Shown here: one piece after another, positions 7,389 to 15,924 of the stretch | Layout: every line of letters begins with the position of its first letter | Position numbering within the stretch: the first letter of the stretch is position 1 | Source of the DNA: CAYOHY01 sp964403885 | GTDB lineage: Bacteria > Actinomycetota > Coriobacteriia > Anaerosomatales > PHET01 | Direction of reading: 5' to 3' | NCBI GenBank assembly: GCA_964403885.1 | Contig: CAYOHY010000009.1 | Location: 1-55,336, forward strand | Length of the DNA: 55,336 nucleotides | The notes under the pieces: model-generated | The model's input: only the letters and a program-made list of their open reading frames with translations | What the model was told of the DNA's origin: nothing | Database searches by the model: none | Translations under genes and position numbers: made by a program

Positions 7389-7739
7389 CTAGGGTGCGAC
7401 CGTCTCGGCGATCCATACGCCGTGGAGGTTGCAGCTCTCGGCGACCGCGAGCGGGGTGCCGGGATCGACCGCGATCACGCATACGACCTCGGGGTCGACG
7501 GCGACGGCGGACAGGTCGAAGCGGGCGATCGGGGCCCCGGCCGCATGTACGGTGATCCACTCGATGAAGTGATCGGGTTGGTTGGGGTGGGCGACGTAGT
7601 GGCCCACCTTCACGTGGACGCGAACCTTGTCTCCGTCGCGCTCGCAAGCGACGTAGGGGGTGTGCTTCTTCTCGAAGTCGCCGGCGGCGTCGAGGTCGGC
7701 GACCTTGTTCACGCCTGCGAGGATGGGGGCGTCACTCAT
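7389..7739 (-). CDS. Superoxide reductase (neelaredoxin-type)
   Basis: A 116-residue protein with the Fe(His)4Cys site of superoxide reductases: His26 (EKKHTPYV), His51 and His57 (HPNQPDHFIEW), Cys103 and His106 (CNLHGVW). The conserved Lys precedes His26. The enzyme reduces superoxide to peroxide without making oxygen and is typical of anaerobes and microaerophiles. There is no N-terminal rubredoxin-like (desulforedoxin) domain, so this is the one-iron class. Cytosolic, no signal peptide. The reversed gene has a good site (GGAGG) before its ATG. It is the only leftward gene in the first 12 kb and is monocistronic. Confidence 0.93.
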   Translation of the reverse strand: MSDAPILAGVNKVADLDAAGDFEKKHTPYVACERDGDKVRVHVKVGHYVAHPNQPDHFIEWITVHAAGAPIARFDLSAVAVDPEVVCVIAVDPGTPLAVAESCNLHGVWIAETVAP

Positions 7740-7869
7740 GGGGACCTCCGTGTCGTTGGTGGACGAAACCGGCCGTTCGCCGGTGAGGAGGTTATACCCC
7801 TGCGGGAGGGCGGCTAGAATCTGCGCAGCATCTGAGATTGGCCGATGACCGAGCGCAGGAGGATGTCAC

Positions 7870-8466
7870 GTGATTCCCGCAGCGAGTGTGGCGACCAGGG
7901 ACCAAGCGGTGCTCGTGGTGGTCGACATCCAAGACAGGCTGGCGGCCGCGATGGAGCGCCGTGACGCCGTCATCTCTGCGACCGGCCTGCTGGTCCGGGC
8001 CGCAGCGATCGTGGGCGTGCCCATCATCGCCACACGACAGTACCCGGCGGGCTTGGGGGACTTCTCGCCTGAGATCCTCGCGGTCTTCGACGAAGTCGAG
8101 GCCGCCGGCGCGGTGATCCAGCGCGCCGACAAGGTCTCGTTCGACTGCTTTGGCGAGCCGGGATTCGTCGATCTCGTGGGTAGCACCGGACGAAAGCAGC
8201 TCCTGTTCGCCGGCATGGAGACACACATCTGCATCTGCCAGACGGCGCTCGCAGGGCTTCGCGAAGGCTTCGACGTGCACATTGCCGCGGACGCCTGCTG
8301 CTCCCGAGACGCGGCGATCCACGCCCTCGCTCTGTCGCGTCTCGCGCACGCAGGGGCGGTCGTCTCGAGCTCGGAATCGGCCGCCTACGAGTTCGTGGGG
8401 CGCGCCGGCACTCCCGAGTTCAAGGCCCTTCTCGCGGCGGTCAAAGCCACGGCGGCGGGGGCCTGA
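7870..8466 (+). CDS. Isochorismatase-family cysteine hydrolase
   Basis: A 198-residue hydrolase of the isochorismatase-like fold. The catalytic triad is visible: Asp19 (VVVDIQD), Lys88 (ADKVSFDCF) and Cys121 (METHICICQTAL). Members cleave isochorismate, nicotinamide or carbamoyl compounds. The short form with ETHICICQTA resembles the YcaC-like hydrolases of unclear substrate, so I assign no reaction. The GTG start at 7870 has AGGAGG eight bases upstream. It lies just before fhs, but a -10 box (8484-8489) in between suggests separate transcription. Confidence 0.9.
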   Translation: MIPAASVATRDQAVLVVVDIQDRLAAAMERRDAVISATGLLVRAAAIVGVPIIATRQYPAGLGDFSPEILAVFDEVEAAGAVIQRADKVSFDCFGEPGFVDLVGSTGRKQLLFAGMETHICICQTALAGLREGFDVHIAADACCSRDAAIHALALSRLAHAGAVVSSSESAAYEFVGRAGTPEFKALLAAVKATAAGA

Positions 8467-8483
8467 GCCGGCGACGTGCGTGG

Positions 8484-8489
8484 TACACT
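8484..8489 (+). promoter_or_regulatory. -10 box of fhs-folD promoter
   Basis: TACACT in the context GGTACACT, about 40 bases before the fhs start. The same GGTACACT element precedes hisS and the 6S RNA. No good -35 element is visible. Confidence 0.5.
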
Positions 8490-8530
8490 TGCCGCGTTCT
8501 CGCGTCCACTTCGGAAGGCACCACAGACCA

Positions 8531-10225
8531 GTGCTCTCAGACATCGAGATCGCGCAACGCGCCTCGCTCAGGCCCATCCGTGAGGTCGCTGAGGAGTACG
8601 GCATCCTCCGAGACGAGCTTGAGCCCTACGGACCCACCAAGGCAAAGGTCGCGCTCGCAGCGCTGAATCGTCTCGCCGATCGCCCTGACGGCAAGCTTGT
8701 CGACGTCACGGCGATCACTCCCACCCCGTTGGGGGAAGGCAAGACGCTGACCACCGTTGGTCTGGGACAGGCCCTGCTCGCGAGTGGGCGCACGGCGGTC
8801 ACCTGTATCCGGCAACCCTCGCTCGGCCCCGTCTTCGGCATCAAGGGCGGCGCGGCGGGCGGAGGCTATTCGCAGGTGCTGCCGATGGAGGACTTCAACC
8901 TGCACCTCACCGGCGACTTCCACGCGGTGGGCTCGGCGCACAACCTGTGCGCGGCCTTCGTGGACAACCACGTCTACCAGGGCAACACCTTGGGCATCGA
9001 GCCCTCGGCCATCACCTGGCGGCGTGTGGTCGACATGTCGGACCGGGCGCTGCGTGACATCGTCATCGGCTTGGGTGGCCGCACGAACGGTGTGCCGCGC
9101 GAGAGCGGCTACGACATCACCAGCGCAAGCGAGCTCATGGCGATCCTCGCGCTCGCAGACGACCTGGGCGACCTGCGGCGCCGCATCGGTAACGTGGTCG
9201 TGGCGACCACGCGGGATGGCCGGCCGGTCACCGCTGAGGACCTCAAGGTCGCCGGCGCCATGACGGTGCTCATGAAAGACACCATCAAGCCCAATCTCCT
9301 GCAAAACCTCGAGGGTGGTCCCGTGCTGGTGCACGCGGGCCCGTTCGCCAACATCGCCCACGGGAACTCATCGGTGGTGGCCGACAGGCTGGGTCTCAAG
9401 CTCGCGGACTACGTGGTCACCGAGTCGGGCTTTGGCGCGGACATGGGTTGCGAGAAGTTCGTCAACATCAAGTGCCGGATGAGCGGCCTGCGCCCCGACT
9501 GTGCGGTGCTCGTCGCGACGGTGCGTGCCCTCAAGGCGCACTCGGGACGCTTCGACATCCGCCCCGGCTATCCGCTCGACCCGGGCCTGACCGCCGAGGA
9601 CCTGCCGGCGCTCGAAGCGGGCCTGTCCAACCTGCGCAAGCACATCGAGAACGTGCGCTCCTTTGGCATCCCGGTCGTGGTCGCGGTGAACACGTTTCCC
9701 ACCGACACAGTCGCCGAGCACGACCTGGTCAAGCAGTGCGCGCGTGAGGCCGGCGCCTTTGCCGCGGTCTCGCACACGCTTCACGCCGACGGTGGGAAGG
9801 GCGGTCTCGAGCTTGCCGAGGCAGTCGCCAGCGCCTGTGAGCAGCCCTCGGAGTTGCGGTTCACCTACAGCGACACCGACACGGTCGAGGACAAGATCAC
9901 CGCGATCGCGACCACGCTCTACGGCGCCGAGTCGGTGGAGTTCTCGGCGGCGGCGAAGCGCGCGATCCAGGTGTACTCCGGCATGGGCTACGGCTCGATG
10001 CCGGTGTGCATGGCCAAGACGCACTTGTCGCTGTCCGACGACGCGTCGCTCAAGGGCGCACCCACCGGCTGGACACTGCACGTGCGCGACGTCCGCCTGT
10101 CCGCCGGTGCCGGGTTCCTCTACGCCATCTGCGGAGACGTCATGACGATGCCTGGGCTGCCTCCGCGGCCCGGCGGCGAGAAGATCGACATCGAGCCCGA
10201 CGGTACGGTCCGCGGGCTGTTCTAG
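8531..10225 (+). CDS. fhs: Formate-tetrahydrofolate ligase
   Basis: Fhs makes 10-formyl-tetrahydrofolate from formate, tetrahydrofolate and ATP; it is the entry to the methyl branch of the Wood-Ljungdahl pathway and serves purine synthesis. The 564-residue product has the expected length and the P-loop TPLGEGKTLTTVGL, with FGIKGGAAGGGYSQVLPMED, HLTGDFHAVGSAHNL and FGADMGCEKFVNIKCR. The GTG at 8531 is chosen since the conserved N-terminus (LSDIEIAQRA) begins there and GGAAGG lies upstream, though the frame is open for 380 bases before. It is followed 15 bases later by folD, forming a one-carbon operon. Confidence 0.97.
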   Translation: MLSDIEIAQRASLRPIREVAEEYGILRDELEPYGPTKAKVALAALNRLADRPDGKLVDVTAITPTPLGEGKTLTTVGLGQALLASGRTAVTCIRQPSLGPVFGIKGGAAGGGYSQVLPMEDFNLHLTGDFHAVGSAHNLCAAFVDNHVYQGNTLGIEPSAITWRRVVDMSDRALRDIVIGLGGRTNGVPRESGYDITSASELMAILALADDLGDLRRRIGNVVVATTRDGRPVTAEDLKVAGAMTVLMKDTIKPNLLQNLEGGPVLVHAGPFANIAHGNSSVVADRLGLKLADYVVTESGFGADMGCEKFVNIKCRMSGLRPDCAVLVATVRALKAHSGRFDIRPGYPLDPGLTAEDLPALEAGLSNLRKHIENVRSFGIPVVVAVNTFPTDTVAEHDLVKQCAREAGAFAAVSHTLHADGGKGGLELAEAVASACEQPSELRFTYSDTDTVEDKITAIATTLYGAESVEFSAAAKRAIQVYSGMGYGSMPVCMAKTHLSLSDDASLKGAPTGWTLHVRDVRLSAGAGFLYAICGDVMTMPGLPPRPGGEKIDIEPDGTVRGLF

Positions 10226-10240
10226 AGAAGGGGATCATCA

Positions 10241-11098
10241 GTGGCACAGATCATCGACGGCAAGTTGGTCGCGAGCAAGGTGCGCGGGCAGGCCGCCCAG
10301 GTCGTTGAGCGCGTGAAGGCGGCCGGTGTCGTACCGGGTCTTGCCGTGGTGCTCATCGGCGAGGACCCCGCGTCCCAGGCCTACGTTCGGATGAAGGAGA
10401 ACGACTGCGCCGAGGTGGGCATCGCCTCGTTCGACTACCGCCGTCCCGCTGACACGACCCAAGACGAGCTCAACGCGATCATCGACGAGTGCAACGCCAA
10501 CCCGGACGTGCACGGGATCCTCGTTCAGCTGCCGCTTCCCAAGCACCTCGACGAGGAGGCTGCGCTCGCGCGCATCAGCGCCGAGAAGGACGTGGACGGT
10601 CTGCACCCCGAGAACCTTGGCCGCCTCGTGCGCGGACTGCCGGGCGCGCGTGCGTGCACGCCCTGGGGCGTCATGGCGATGCTCGATCACTACGGCATCG
10701 ACCCGTCGGGCAAGCGCGCGGTCGTCATCGGCCGCTCGTCGATCGTGGGCAAGCCGCAGGCACTCATGCTGCTCGAGCGCAACGCGACCGTCACCGTGTG
10801 CCACAGCCGCACCGTGGATCTGCCCGCCGTGTGTCGGGAGGCCGACATCCTGGTCGCGGCGGTGGGGCGCGCCAAGATGGTCAACGCCGACTACGTCAAG
10901 CCCGGCGCCGTGGTCATCGACGTAGGCATCAACCGCACCGAAGAGGGTCCGCTCGTGGGTGACGTGGACTTCGACAGCGTCGAGCCGGTCGCCTCGGCGA
11001 TCACGCCGGTTCCGGGGGGCGTTGGCCCGATGACCAGGGCGATGCTCGTCATGAACACGGCAGAGGCCGCCGCGCGCGTCGCCGGCGTGGAGGTATAG
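10241..11098 (+). CDS. folD: Methylene-THF dehydrogenase/methenyl-THF cyclohydrolase
   Basis: FolD interconverts methylene-, methenyl- and formyl-tetrahydrofolate with NAD(P). The 285 residues show the catalytic Lys segment SQAYVRMKENDC, GILVQLPLPKHLDE, DVDGLHPENLGRL, the cofactor motif GRSSIVGKP and PVPGGVGPMT. The GTG start has AGAAGGGG upstream. Together with fhs it converts formate-derived carbon to methylene-tetrahydrofolate, fitting an anaerobe that fixes or assimilates one-carbon units. It is followed four bases later by a secreted-protein gene whose ribosome-binding site lies within the end of folD, so that gene is probably in the same operon. Confidence 0.97.
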   Translation: MAQIIDGKLVASKVRGQAAQVVERVKAAGVVPGLAVVLIGEDPASQAYVRMKENDCAEVGIASFDYRRPADTTQDELNAIIDECNANPDVHGILVQLPLPKHLDEEAALARISAEKDVDGLHPENLGRLVRGLPGARACTPWGVMAMLDHYGIDPSGKRAVVIGRSSIVGKPQALMLLERNATVTVCHSRTVDLPAVCREADILVAAVGRAKMVNADYVKPGAVVIDVGINRTEEGPLVGDVDFDSVEPVASAITPVPGGVGPMTRAMLVMNTAEAAARVAGVEV

Positions 11099-11102
11099 CG
11101 CC

Positions 11103-11864
11103 ATGGGCCGCATCGTGACCCGCTGGCTCGCTGTGATCGGACTTGTCGCTTCGCTCGCGAGTCCCTCGATCGCGATGGCGACCGACACCGTGACCGCGAA
11201 GGGCCCGAAGGCTCCGCTCGTGGTGGGCTCGACCGATGTGCAGTTCTGGCTCGGTGCGCAGCCCGGCATGTCCGCCGTGATCGTCTCGGTGAGCCTGCCG
11301 CCCAACGCCAAGCTGCCCGCGACGGTCCACATCCCGCTTCCTGCGGGCATGGAGGTCGAGTGGGCGGGCGAGATCTCCGGCGGCGATCCGGGAAGCGATC
11401 CCAAGCGTGCGTTCACCGTCAAGGACGGCGACGGCGGCAAGTACGTGGAGCTCGAGGTCTCGCAGTACCCGGAGGCGCAGATCGACCTCGCGCCTGTGGC
11501 GATGACCGCCAAGGACGGCCGCATGGCGGCACAGCTTCAGTTCGTCCAGTCGGCCGAGTCGTCCGAGACCAACTTCTCGGTGCGCGTGCCGTCGCTCGTG
11601 AGCGACGTGAAGATCGACCCCAAGCCGGCGGGTGTCCCTGATCGCAACGACGTGGGGGAGACGCTCTACACCCTGCCAAGCCTGACGCTGGGCACGGGCG
11701 ACAAGAGCGTGGTCGCCGTGTCATACAGCACGACGCCTCCTTCGGCGTCGGACGCTGCGGACAAGTCAGCGACCATGTTGCTGTGGGGGCTCGGCATCGC
11801 AGCCGTGCTCGCGCTCGTCGGTCTGGGCGTGGCGATCGTGCGTTCGCGTAGGCCCGTCGAGTAG
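11103..11864 (+). CDS. Secreted, C-terminally anchored protein of unknown function
   Basis: A 253-residue protein with a clear N-terminal signal peptide (WLAVIGLVASLASPSIAMA), an extracytoplasmic part of about 190 residues rich in Ser, Thr and Val, and a C-terminal membrane helix (about 223-245) followed by RSRRPVE. This is a one-pass surface protein facing outward. The middle looks like beta-sandwich material (FWLGAQPGMSAVIVSVSLPP, KLPATVHIPLPAGMEV). I recognise no family. It starts four bases after folD and is likely cotranscribed, though a role in one-carbon metabolism is not suggested by its sequence. Confidence 0.8.
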   Translation: MGRIVTRWLAVIGLVASLASPSIAMATDTVTAKGPKAPLVVGSTDVQFWLGAQPGMSAVIVSVSLPPNAKLPATVHIPLPAGMEVEWAGEISGGDPGSDPKRAFTVKDGDGGKYVELEVSQYPEAQIDLAPVAMTAKDGRMAAQLQFVQSAESSETNFSVRVPSLVSDVKIDPKPAGVPDRNDVGETLYTLPSLTLGTGDKSVVAVSYSTTPPSASDAADKSATMLLWGLGIAAVLALVGLGVAIVRSRRPVE

Positions 11865-11880
11865 CGGCCACTGGGAACGG

Positions 11881-11910
11881 TTGCCACCAGCCGAAACCAC
11901 GCGATAGACT
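11881..11910 (+). promoter_or_regulatory. Promoter and long leader of second cold-shock gene
   Basis: TTGCCA (11881-11886) and TAGACT (11905-11910) are spaced 18 bp. Transcription from about 11917 gives a leader near 140 bases before the ATG at 12056, again long as in cspA-type genes. The leader sequence is GC-rich and not recognisably alike in the two copies. Confidence 0.6.
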
Positions 11911-12055
11911 TTCGAGTGGCGGGCTGTGGACGGTCCGTCAGGATGCGACACGCACGCGCGGTGAGACCGGCTCGGCTCCGCAAGGGGGGACCACGGGGAC
12001 GGCGTCATGCGTGTCGCCTGAGGGATAGCCCTGCGGGGCGGAAGGACAGGCAGGC

Positions 12056-12259
12056 ATGGCAGAGGGTACCGTCAAGTGGTTCAACGCTGACAAGGGTTAC
12101 GGCTTCATCTCTCGCGAGGATGGCGACGATCTGTTCGTCCACTTCAGCGAGATCCAGGTCGACGGCTTCAAGACGCTCGACGAGGGCCAGGCCGTGACCT
12201 TCGAGGTCACCGTGGGTCGCAATGGCAAGGAGCAGGCCAGCAACGTCCGCAAGATCTAG
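12056..12259 (+). CDS. Cold-shock protein (CspA family), copy 2
   Basis: A 67-residue single cold-shock domain starting MAEGTVKWFN, with KGYGFI and DLFVHF nucleic-acid-binding motifs. It shares most residues with the copy at 3451-3654. The two genes lie 8.4 kb apart in the same orientation but have different neighbours and leaders, so this is an old duplication rather than a tandem array. Both have a long leader and a strong terminator, so both look like independent, highly expressed single-gene units. Confidence 0.95.
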   Translation: MAEGTVKWFNADKGYGFISREDGDDLFVHFSEIQVDGFKTLDEGQAVTFEVTVGRNGKEQASNVRKI

Positions 12260-12281
12260 CTCCGTCTTCACCACATAGAAC

Positions 12282-12314
12282 CGGAGGCGGCCTCTCGTCG
12301 AGGGGCCGCCTCCG
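12282..12314 (+). terminator. Terminator of cold-shock gene 2
   Basis: CGGAGGCGGCC (12282-12292) pairs with GGCCGCCTCCG (12304-12314), and the helix extends inward by TCT/AGG-type pairs to a five-base loop, about 14 bp in all. The tail TGCGTGTTG is weakly T-rich. Confidence 0.8.
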
Positions 12315-12374
12315 TGCGTGTTGGGGTCGTGCCCGCAGGGGAGTATGCTTCTGTGCGACGATCGGAAGGTATCA

Positions 12375-12959
12375 ATGAGACTCGCGCTTCATGCCTGCTG
12401 CGGACCCTGTCTGCTGGAACCGTACGACGCGTTGGCTGCCGAGGCCGACGACGTCGTGGTGGTGTACTTCAACCCCAACATCCATCCTGCCGAGGAGTAC
12501 GAGCGTAGGCGCGACACGCTGGTCGCTCACGCGCAGGCGGCCGGCGTCCGCGTCGTCGAGATCGACTACGACCCGGCGGCGTGGATGGAGCGCGTTGCAC
12601 CGCTCGCCCGCACCCCGCAGCAGCGCTGTCGCGCGTGCTACCGACTGCGGCTGGGCGAAGTGGCGCGGTGGGCCGCCGAGAACGGCTTCGACAGTGTCGC
12701 GACCACCCTCACCGTGAGCCCCTATCAAGACGCCGAGGCGATCGCCGCCGAGGGCCGTTCCGCGGCGGCGGAGGCGGGGGTCGAGTATGTGACCCGGGAC
12801 TTCCGGGACCGCTACCCGGATGCGACCCGACGTTCGCGGGAGTTGGGCATGTACCGCCAGAACTACTGCGGGTGCCTGATGAGCGACATCGAGGCGCGCG
12901 CCGAGCGCGAGGCGCGCAGGGCCGCACGTCGAGCGGCGAAGGGCGACGTGGCGGGCTAG
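12375..12959 (+). CDS. queH: Epoxyqueuosine reductase QueH
   Basis: QueH catalyses the last step of queuosine synthesis in tRNA, reducing epoxyqueuosine, and replaces the unrelated cobalamin enzyme QueG. The 194-residue product carries the family's cysteine sites: ALHACCGPC (Cys8, Cys9, Cys12), QRCRACYRLRL and QNYCGC, which hold the 4Fe-4S cluster and a second metal. The ATG at 12375 gives the conserved start MRLALHACCGPC with GGAAGG before it. An upstream in-frame start would add an unrelated leader. queA and tgt lie close downstream. The stop overlaps, by the palindrome CTAG, the stop of the opposing PHP gene. Confidence 0.93.
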   Translation: MRLALHACCGPCLLEPYDALAAEADDVVVVYFNPNIHPAEEYERRRDTLVAHAQAAGVRVVEIDYDPAAWMERVAPLARTPQQRCRACYRLRLGEVARWAAENGFDSVATTLTVSPYQDAEAIAAEGRSAAAEAGVEYVTRDFRDRYPDATRRSRELGMYRQNYCGCLMSDIEARAEREARRAARRAAKGDVAG

Positions 12960-13729
12960 GCCTGCGGCTTGCGGCAGGCGGCGCAGTCCGGCCCGTGCAC
13001 GCAGGCGATGTCGCGCTGTGCTTCGCGCACCTTGCGCTCGGCGTCACGCTTCTGGATCTCGGGCACCTTGCGCGCGTACCGGAACGCGCGAAGTGGCTGG
13101 AAGCTCGGGCCCCATCCGCGCGTCGTCTTGGCTTCGAGGGCGACTCGGAGGTCGTCGGCCGTTGCGCCCGGGAAGTGGGTGCGGCTCGTGCCGATCACCG
13201 AGAGCATGTGCGCGTCGCTACCGCCCGTCGCGGCGAGACGGGATCGGTTGGCGTGCCAGAACCCGCGCGCGTGGAAGTTCGCGAGGAAGAGCAGCGGCGT
13301 CGAGTTCGCCACCTCGACTCCGTCGAAGTCGGTGGTCTCGTAGACCTCTCGCTCACCCCTGCACAGGCCGTGCTTGTGCCACCACTTGGGGGCGAAGGGG
13401 TGTGCAGCGATGGCGAGGCCGCCTTGGCGGTGGATCTCTGCGACGGTGGCGACGGCGTCCATCCCCGGCGCGATCATCTCGGGGGTCCAGAGTCCGAGGA
13501 TGTGGCCGTCGGAGCTCTCGACCTCCTGCCCGACGATCACGTCGACACGGTACTCGTGGGCGATGGCGGCAGCCTCGAGGGCGCCCTCGTTGGTGTTGTG
13601 GTCGCAGATCGCGATCACGCTCAGAGAGGTCGCTTCCGACGCCCACTCAAGCACCTCGCGCGGCGTGGCTGTGCCGTCGGAGGCGGTCGTGTGGACGTGC
13701 AGGTCTGCTGATGAGTATCCGTGTCGCAT
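12956..13729 (-). CDS. PHP-domain phosphoesterase
   Basis: A 257-residue PHP-fold hydrolase. Metal-site motifs are DLHVHTTASDGT near the start, ICDHNTNEGA, GQEVESSDGHILGL, AIAAHPFAP and ATGGSDAHMLSVIG. These match stand-alone PHP proteins of the YciV/RNase AM and histidinol-phosphatase-like group; the substrate cannot be read from sequence. The C-terminus is basic and ends with CVHGPDCAACRKPQA, three cysteines that could bind a metal. It lies on the opposite strand between queH and queA, breaking the queuosine genes, and its stop shares CTAG with queH. Its start faces the queA promoter about 100 bases away. Confidence 0.88.
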   Translation of the reverse strand: MRHGYSSADLHVHTTASDGTATPREVLEWASEATSLSVIAICDHNTNEGALEAAAIAHEYRVDVIVGQEVESSDGHILGLWTPEMIAPGMDAVATVAEIHRQGGLAIAAHPFAPKWWHKHGLCRGEREVYETTDFDGVEVANSTPLLFLANFHARGFWHANRSRLAATGGSDAHMLSVIGTSRTHFPGATADDLRVALEAKTTRGWGPSFQPLRAFRYARKVPEIQKRDAERKVREAQRDIACVHGPDCAACRKPQA

Positions 13730-13779
13730 GGCGCGCGTATTCTACACCAGTCACCCGAAGATGAAGACGCCGCCTACGG

Positions 13780-13785
13780 TAAACT
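13780..13785 (+). promoter_or_regulatory. -10 box of queA promoter
   Basis: TAAACT after GG, 45 bases before the queA ATG, in the divergent gap between the PHP gene and queA. No convincing -35 element. Confidence 0.4.
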
Positions 13786-13830
13786 CTTGCGCGGCGAACC
13801 GAACGACCGTTCTCAAGGAGCACCCCGCAC

Positions 13831-14865
13831 ATGCGCACCGACGATTTCGACTACGACCTTCCCACGGGTCTCATCGCGCAAAGTCCCGCCGACCCGCGAG
13901 ACAGTTGCCGCTTGCTCGTGCTCGACCGCCGTAGCGGCCAGATGGACCACCGCATCTTCTCTGATCTGCCGGAGTACATCCGGCCGGGAGATGTGATCGT
14001 GGTGAATGAGACGCGCGTGTTGCCCGCTCGTCTGAAGGGCGTCAAGGACGAGACCGGCGGCGCGGTCGAGGTTCTGCTGCTCCGGGAGCGCTACGAGCAT
14101 GCCTGGGAGTGTCTTGTGAAGCCGGGACGCCGGCTCAAGCCCGGTGCTCGCATGGTCTTTGGCGATGGTGCGATGACCGGTCTTGTCGTCGACGTGCTCG
14201 ACGAGGGCGGCGGACGGCTGGTCCAGTTCACGCCGCGAGAGGGGCGCTTCATCGACATCGTGCATCGCATCGGCGAGATGCCCCTGCCGCCCTACATCAC
14301 GCGTGAGCTCGAGAATCCGGAGTCCTACCAGACGGTGTTCGCTCGCGACGAGCGCAGTGCCGCCGCGCCCACTGCGGGGCTGCACTTCACGCCCGAGCTG
14401 CTCGAGCGATGCCGCGAGGCCGGCGCGCGGATCGAGACGGTGGAGCTCGACGTGGGACTCGACACGTTTCGGCCCGTCTCGGAGGACGACCCCTTCGACC
14501 ACCACATCCACACCGAGCACTTCCGGGTGCCGGCTGTGACTGCGTCGGCGGTCAACCAGGCGCGCGAGCGCGGTGGCCGGGTGATCGCGATCGGGACCAC
14601 CAGCGTGCGCGCGCTCGAGAGCGCGTTCGATGAGGACCTTGGCGAGGTCGTGGCGAGCGAGGGTGCGACGAGCCTGTTCATTCTGCCCGGCTACCGATTC
14701 CAAGCCGTGGATGCGATTCTCACGAACTTCCACGTGCCGCGCTCGACGTTGCTGATGCTCGTGAGCGCGTTTGCCGGCAGGGAGCTCGTCATGCGCGCGT
14801 ATCACGAGGCGATCGAACGCCGCTACCGGATGCTCAGCTTCGGCGATGCGATGCTCATGCTCTAG
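13831..14865 (+). CDS. queA: tRNA preQ1(34) S-adenosylmethionine ribosyltransferase-isomerase
   Basis: QueA transfers and rearranges the ribosyl moiety of S-adenosylmethionine onto preQ1 in tRNA, giving epoxyqueuosine. The 344 residues are full length with family stretches FDYDLPTGLIAQSP, VIVVNETRVLPARL, GEMPLPPYI, SAAAPTAGLHFTPELL and LTNFHVPRSTLLMLVSAF. The ATG start has AAGGAG upstream. It acts between tgt (16565) and queH (12375), all three in the window. A convergent anti-sigma gene ends 22 bases after queA; GCGAC-GGC-GTCGC between them is a weak hairpin. Confidence 0.97.
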   Translation: MRTDDFDYDLPTGLIAQSPADPRDSCRLLVLDRRSGQMDHRIFSDLPEYIRPGDVIVVNETRVLPARLKGVKDETGGAVEVLLLRERYEHAWECLVKPGRRLKPGARMVFGDGAMTGLVVDVLDEGGGRLVQFTPREGRFIDIVHRIGEMPLPPYITRELENPESYQTVFARDERSAAAPTAGLHFTPELLERCREAGARIETVELDVGLDTFRPVSEDDPFDHHIHTEHFRVPAVTASAVNQARERGGRVIAIGTTSVRALESAFDEDLGEVVASEGATSLFILPGYRFQAVDAILTNFHVPRSTLLMLVSAFAGRELVMRAYHEAIERRYRMLSFGDAMLML

Positions 14866-14886
14866 TAGCGACGGCGTCGCCGGGTG

Positions 14887-15924
14887 TCAGCGCAGGGGGA
14901 CCCACCACGTCCAGCCGGGGTTGCCGGCCGCAGGGTCACCCGCAGAGCTGTTGGGCGCCACGCCGATACCGGTGCCGGCCGTGCCGGCGGAGAGCCGGTA
15001 GACCGTCGTGCCGGCGTCGTCCGTGCCATCCTGCGTGAACGTGGGGGAGCCCGAGGGGTCTGTCGGCGCGGAGATCCCCGAGGGTAGGCTCGGCCAGGTG
15101 CCGAACGAGGGGATCGGGCCGCTTTGCAGCGCGTAGGTCGTGCCGTTGTAGGTGCGGGTGACCCGATCGAAGGCGAGCAGCGCACCGGCGTCGTCCGTCA
15201 CGTAGATCCGCGCGGGGTCTTGCAGTGTGAAGGTGTCGCGTGGCACGGGGTTGCCCCCGGTGTCGAGCGCGGTGACGACGTCGCTCACCGGCAGCAGGGA
15301 GTCGGTCGCGATGCCCGACGCCGTGCCTGACGAGCGGTACACGGTGGTTCCCGCAACGACGTAGGGGGGAGCGGCGGCGGTCGCCATCTTGGACTGCGCC
15401 GCCATGCCTGTGCCCGCCGCCGGAGCGCTCGTCAACGCCGACTGATCCGCGAGACCGTACTCCTGGGACGTGATCTGGAGGTCTCCGCCGGAGGGCGGCG
15501 GAAGCAGTATCTGGCGGACGCCTGCGACGGCGCCCATGCCTGTGACGATGAGCAGGACGGCTGCGGCGCTGCCCCATGCGAGCAACGCCCGTCGGTTACG
15601 CGGGTCGAGCAGCCGGTCCTTGAGGTGGCTGATGGCCTGCGACGTGTCGGCCGCCGGTTCGGCCGCCGGTTCGCTCGCCGCTCGGGCGATGACGGCGGCC
15701 TTCTTCGCGACCTCGAGCTCGACCGCCGACATCACGCGTGCGGTCAGATCCTCGGCGGGCTCGGGCAGGGGCTGGCGCTGAAGGGCGACGAGCGCGCGGA
15801 CGAACGCCGAGCACTCCGCGCAGTCACGGCAGTGATCCTTGGCCTCTTCGAGCACCGCTGTGTCGAACTCCTCGCGGTCGAGCCGCTCGGAGACGATTCG
15901 TTGGGCCTCGATGCACTCCATCAC
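14887..15924 (-). CDS. Membrane anti-sigma factor, zinc-finger type
   Basis: The N-terminus is a zf-HC2/ZAS anti-sigma domain: Cys4 near the start and His31-x3-Cys35-x2-Cys38 (HCRDCAEC). A single membrane helix lies at about 113-133, and some 205 residues face outside. The outer part is low in charge and repeats a GTTVYR...GTA element at about 192-201 and 305-314, suggesting a two-unit sensor fold. The start overlaps the end of the upstream ECF sigma gene (ATGA on the minus strand), the usual arrangement for a sigma factor and its inhibitor. The signal sensed is unknown. Confidence 0.88.
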   Translation of the reverse strand: MMECIEAQRIVSERLDREEFDTAVLEEAKDHCRDCAECSAFVRALVALQRQPLPEPAEDLTARVMSAVELEVAKKAAVIARAASEPAAEPAADTSQAISHLKDRLLDPRNRRALLAWGSAAAVLLIVTGMGAVAGVRQILLPPPSGGDLQITSQEYGLADQSALTSAPAAGTGMAAQSKMATAAAPPYVVAGTTVYRSSGTASGIATDSLLPVSDVVTALDTGGNPVPRDTFTLQDPARIYVTDDAGALLAFDRVTRTYNGTTYALQSGPIPSFGTWPSLPSGISAPTDPSGSPTFTQDGTDDAGTTVYRLSAGTAGTGIGVAPNSSAGDPAAGNPGWTWWVPLR

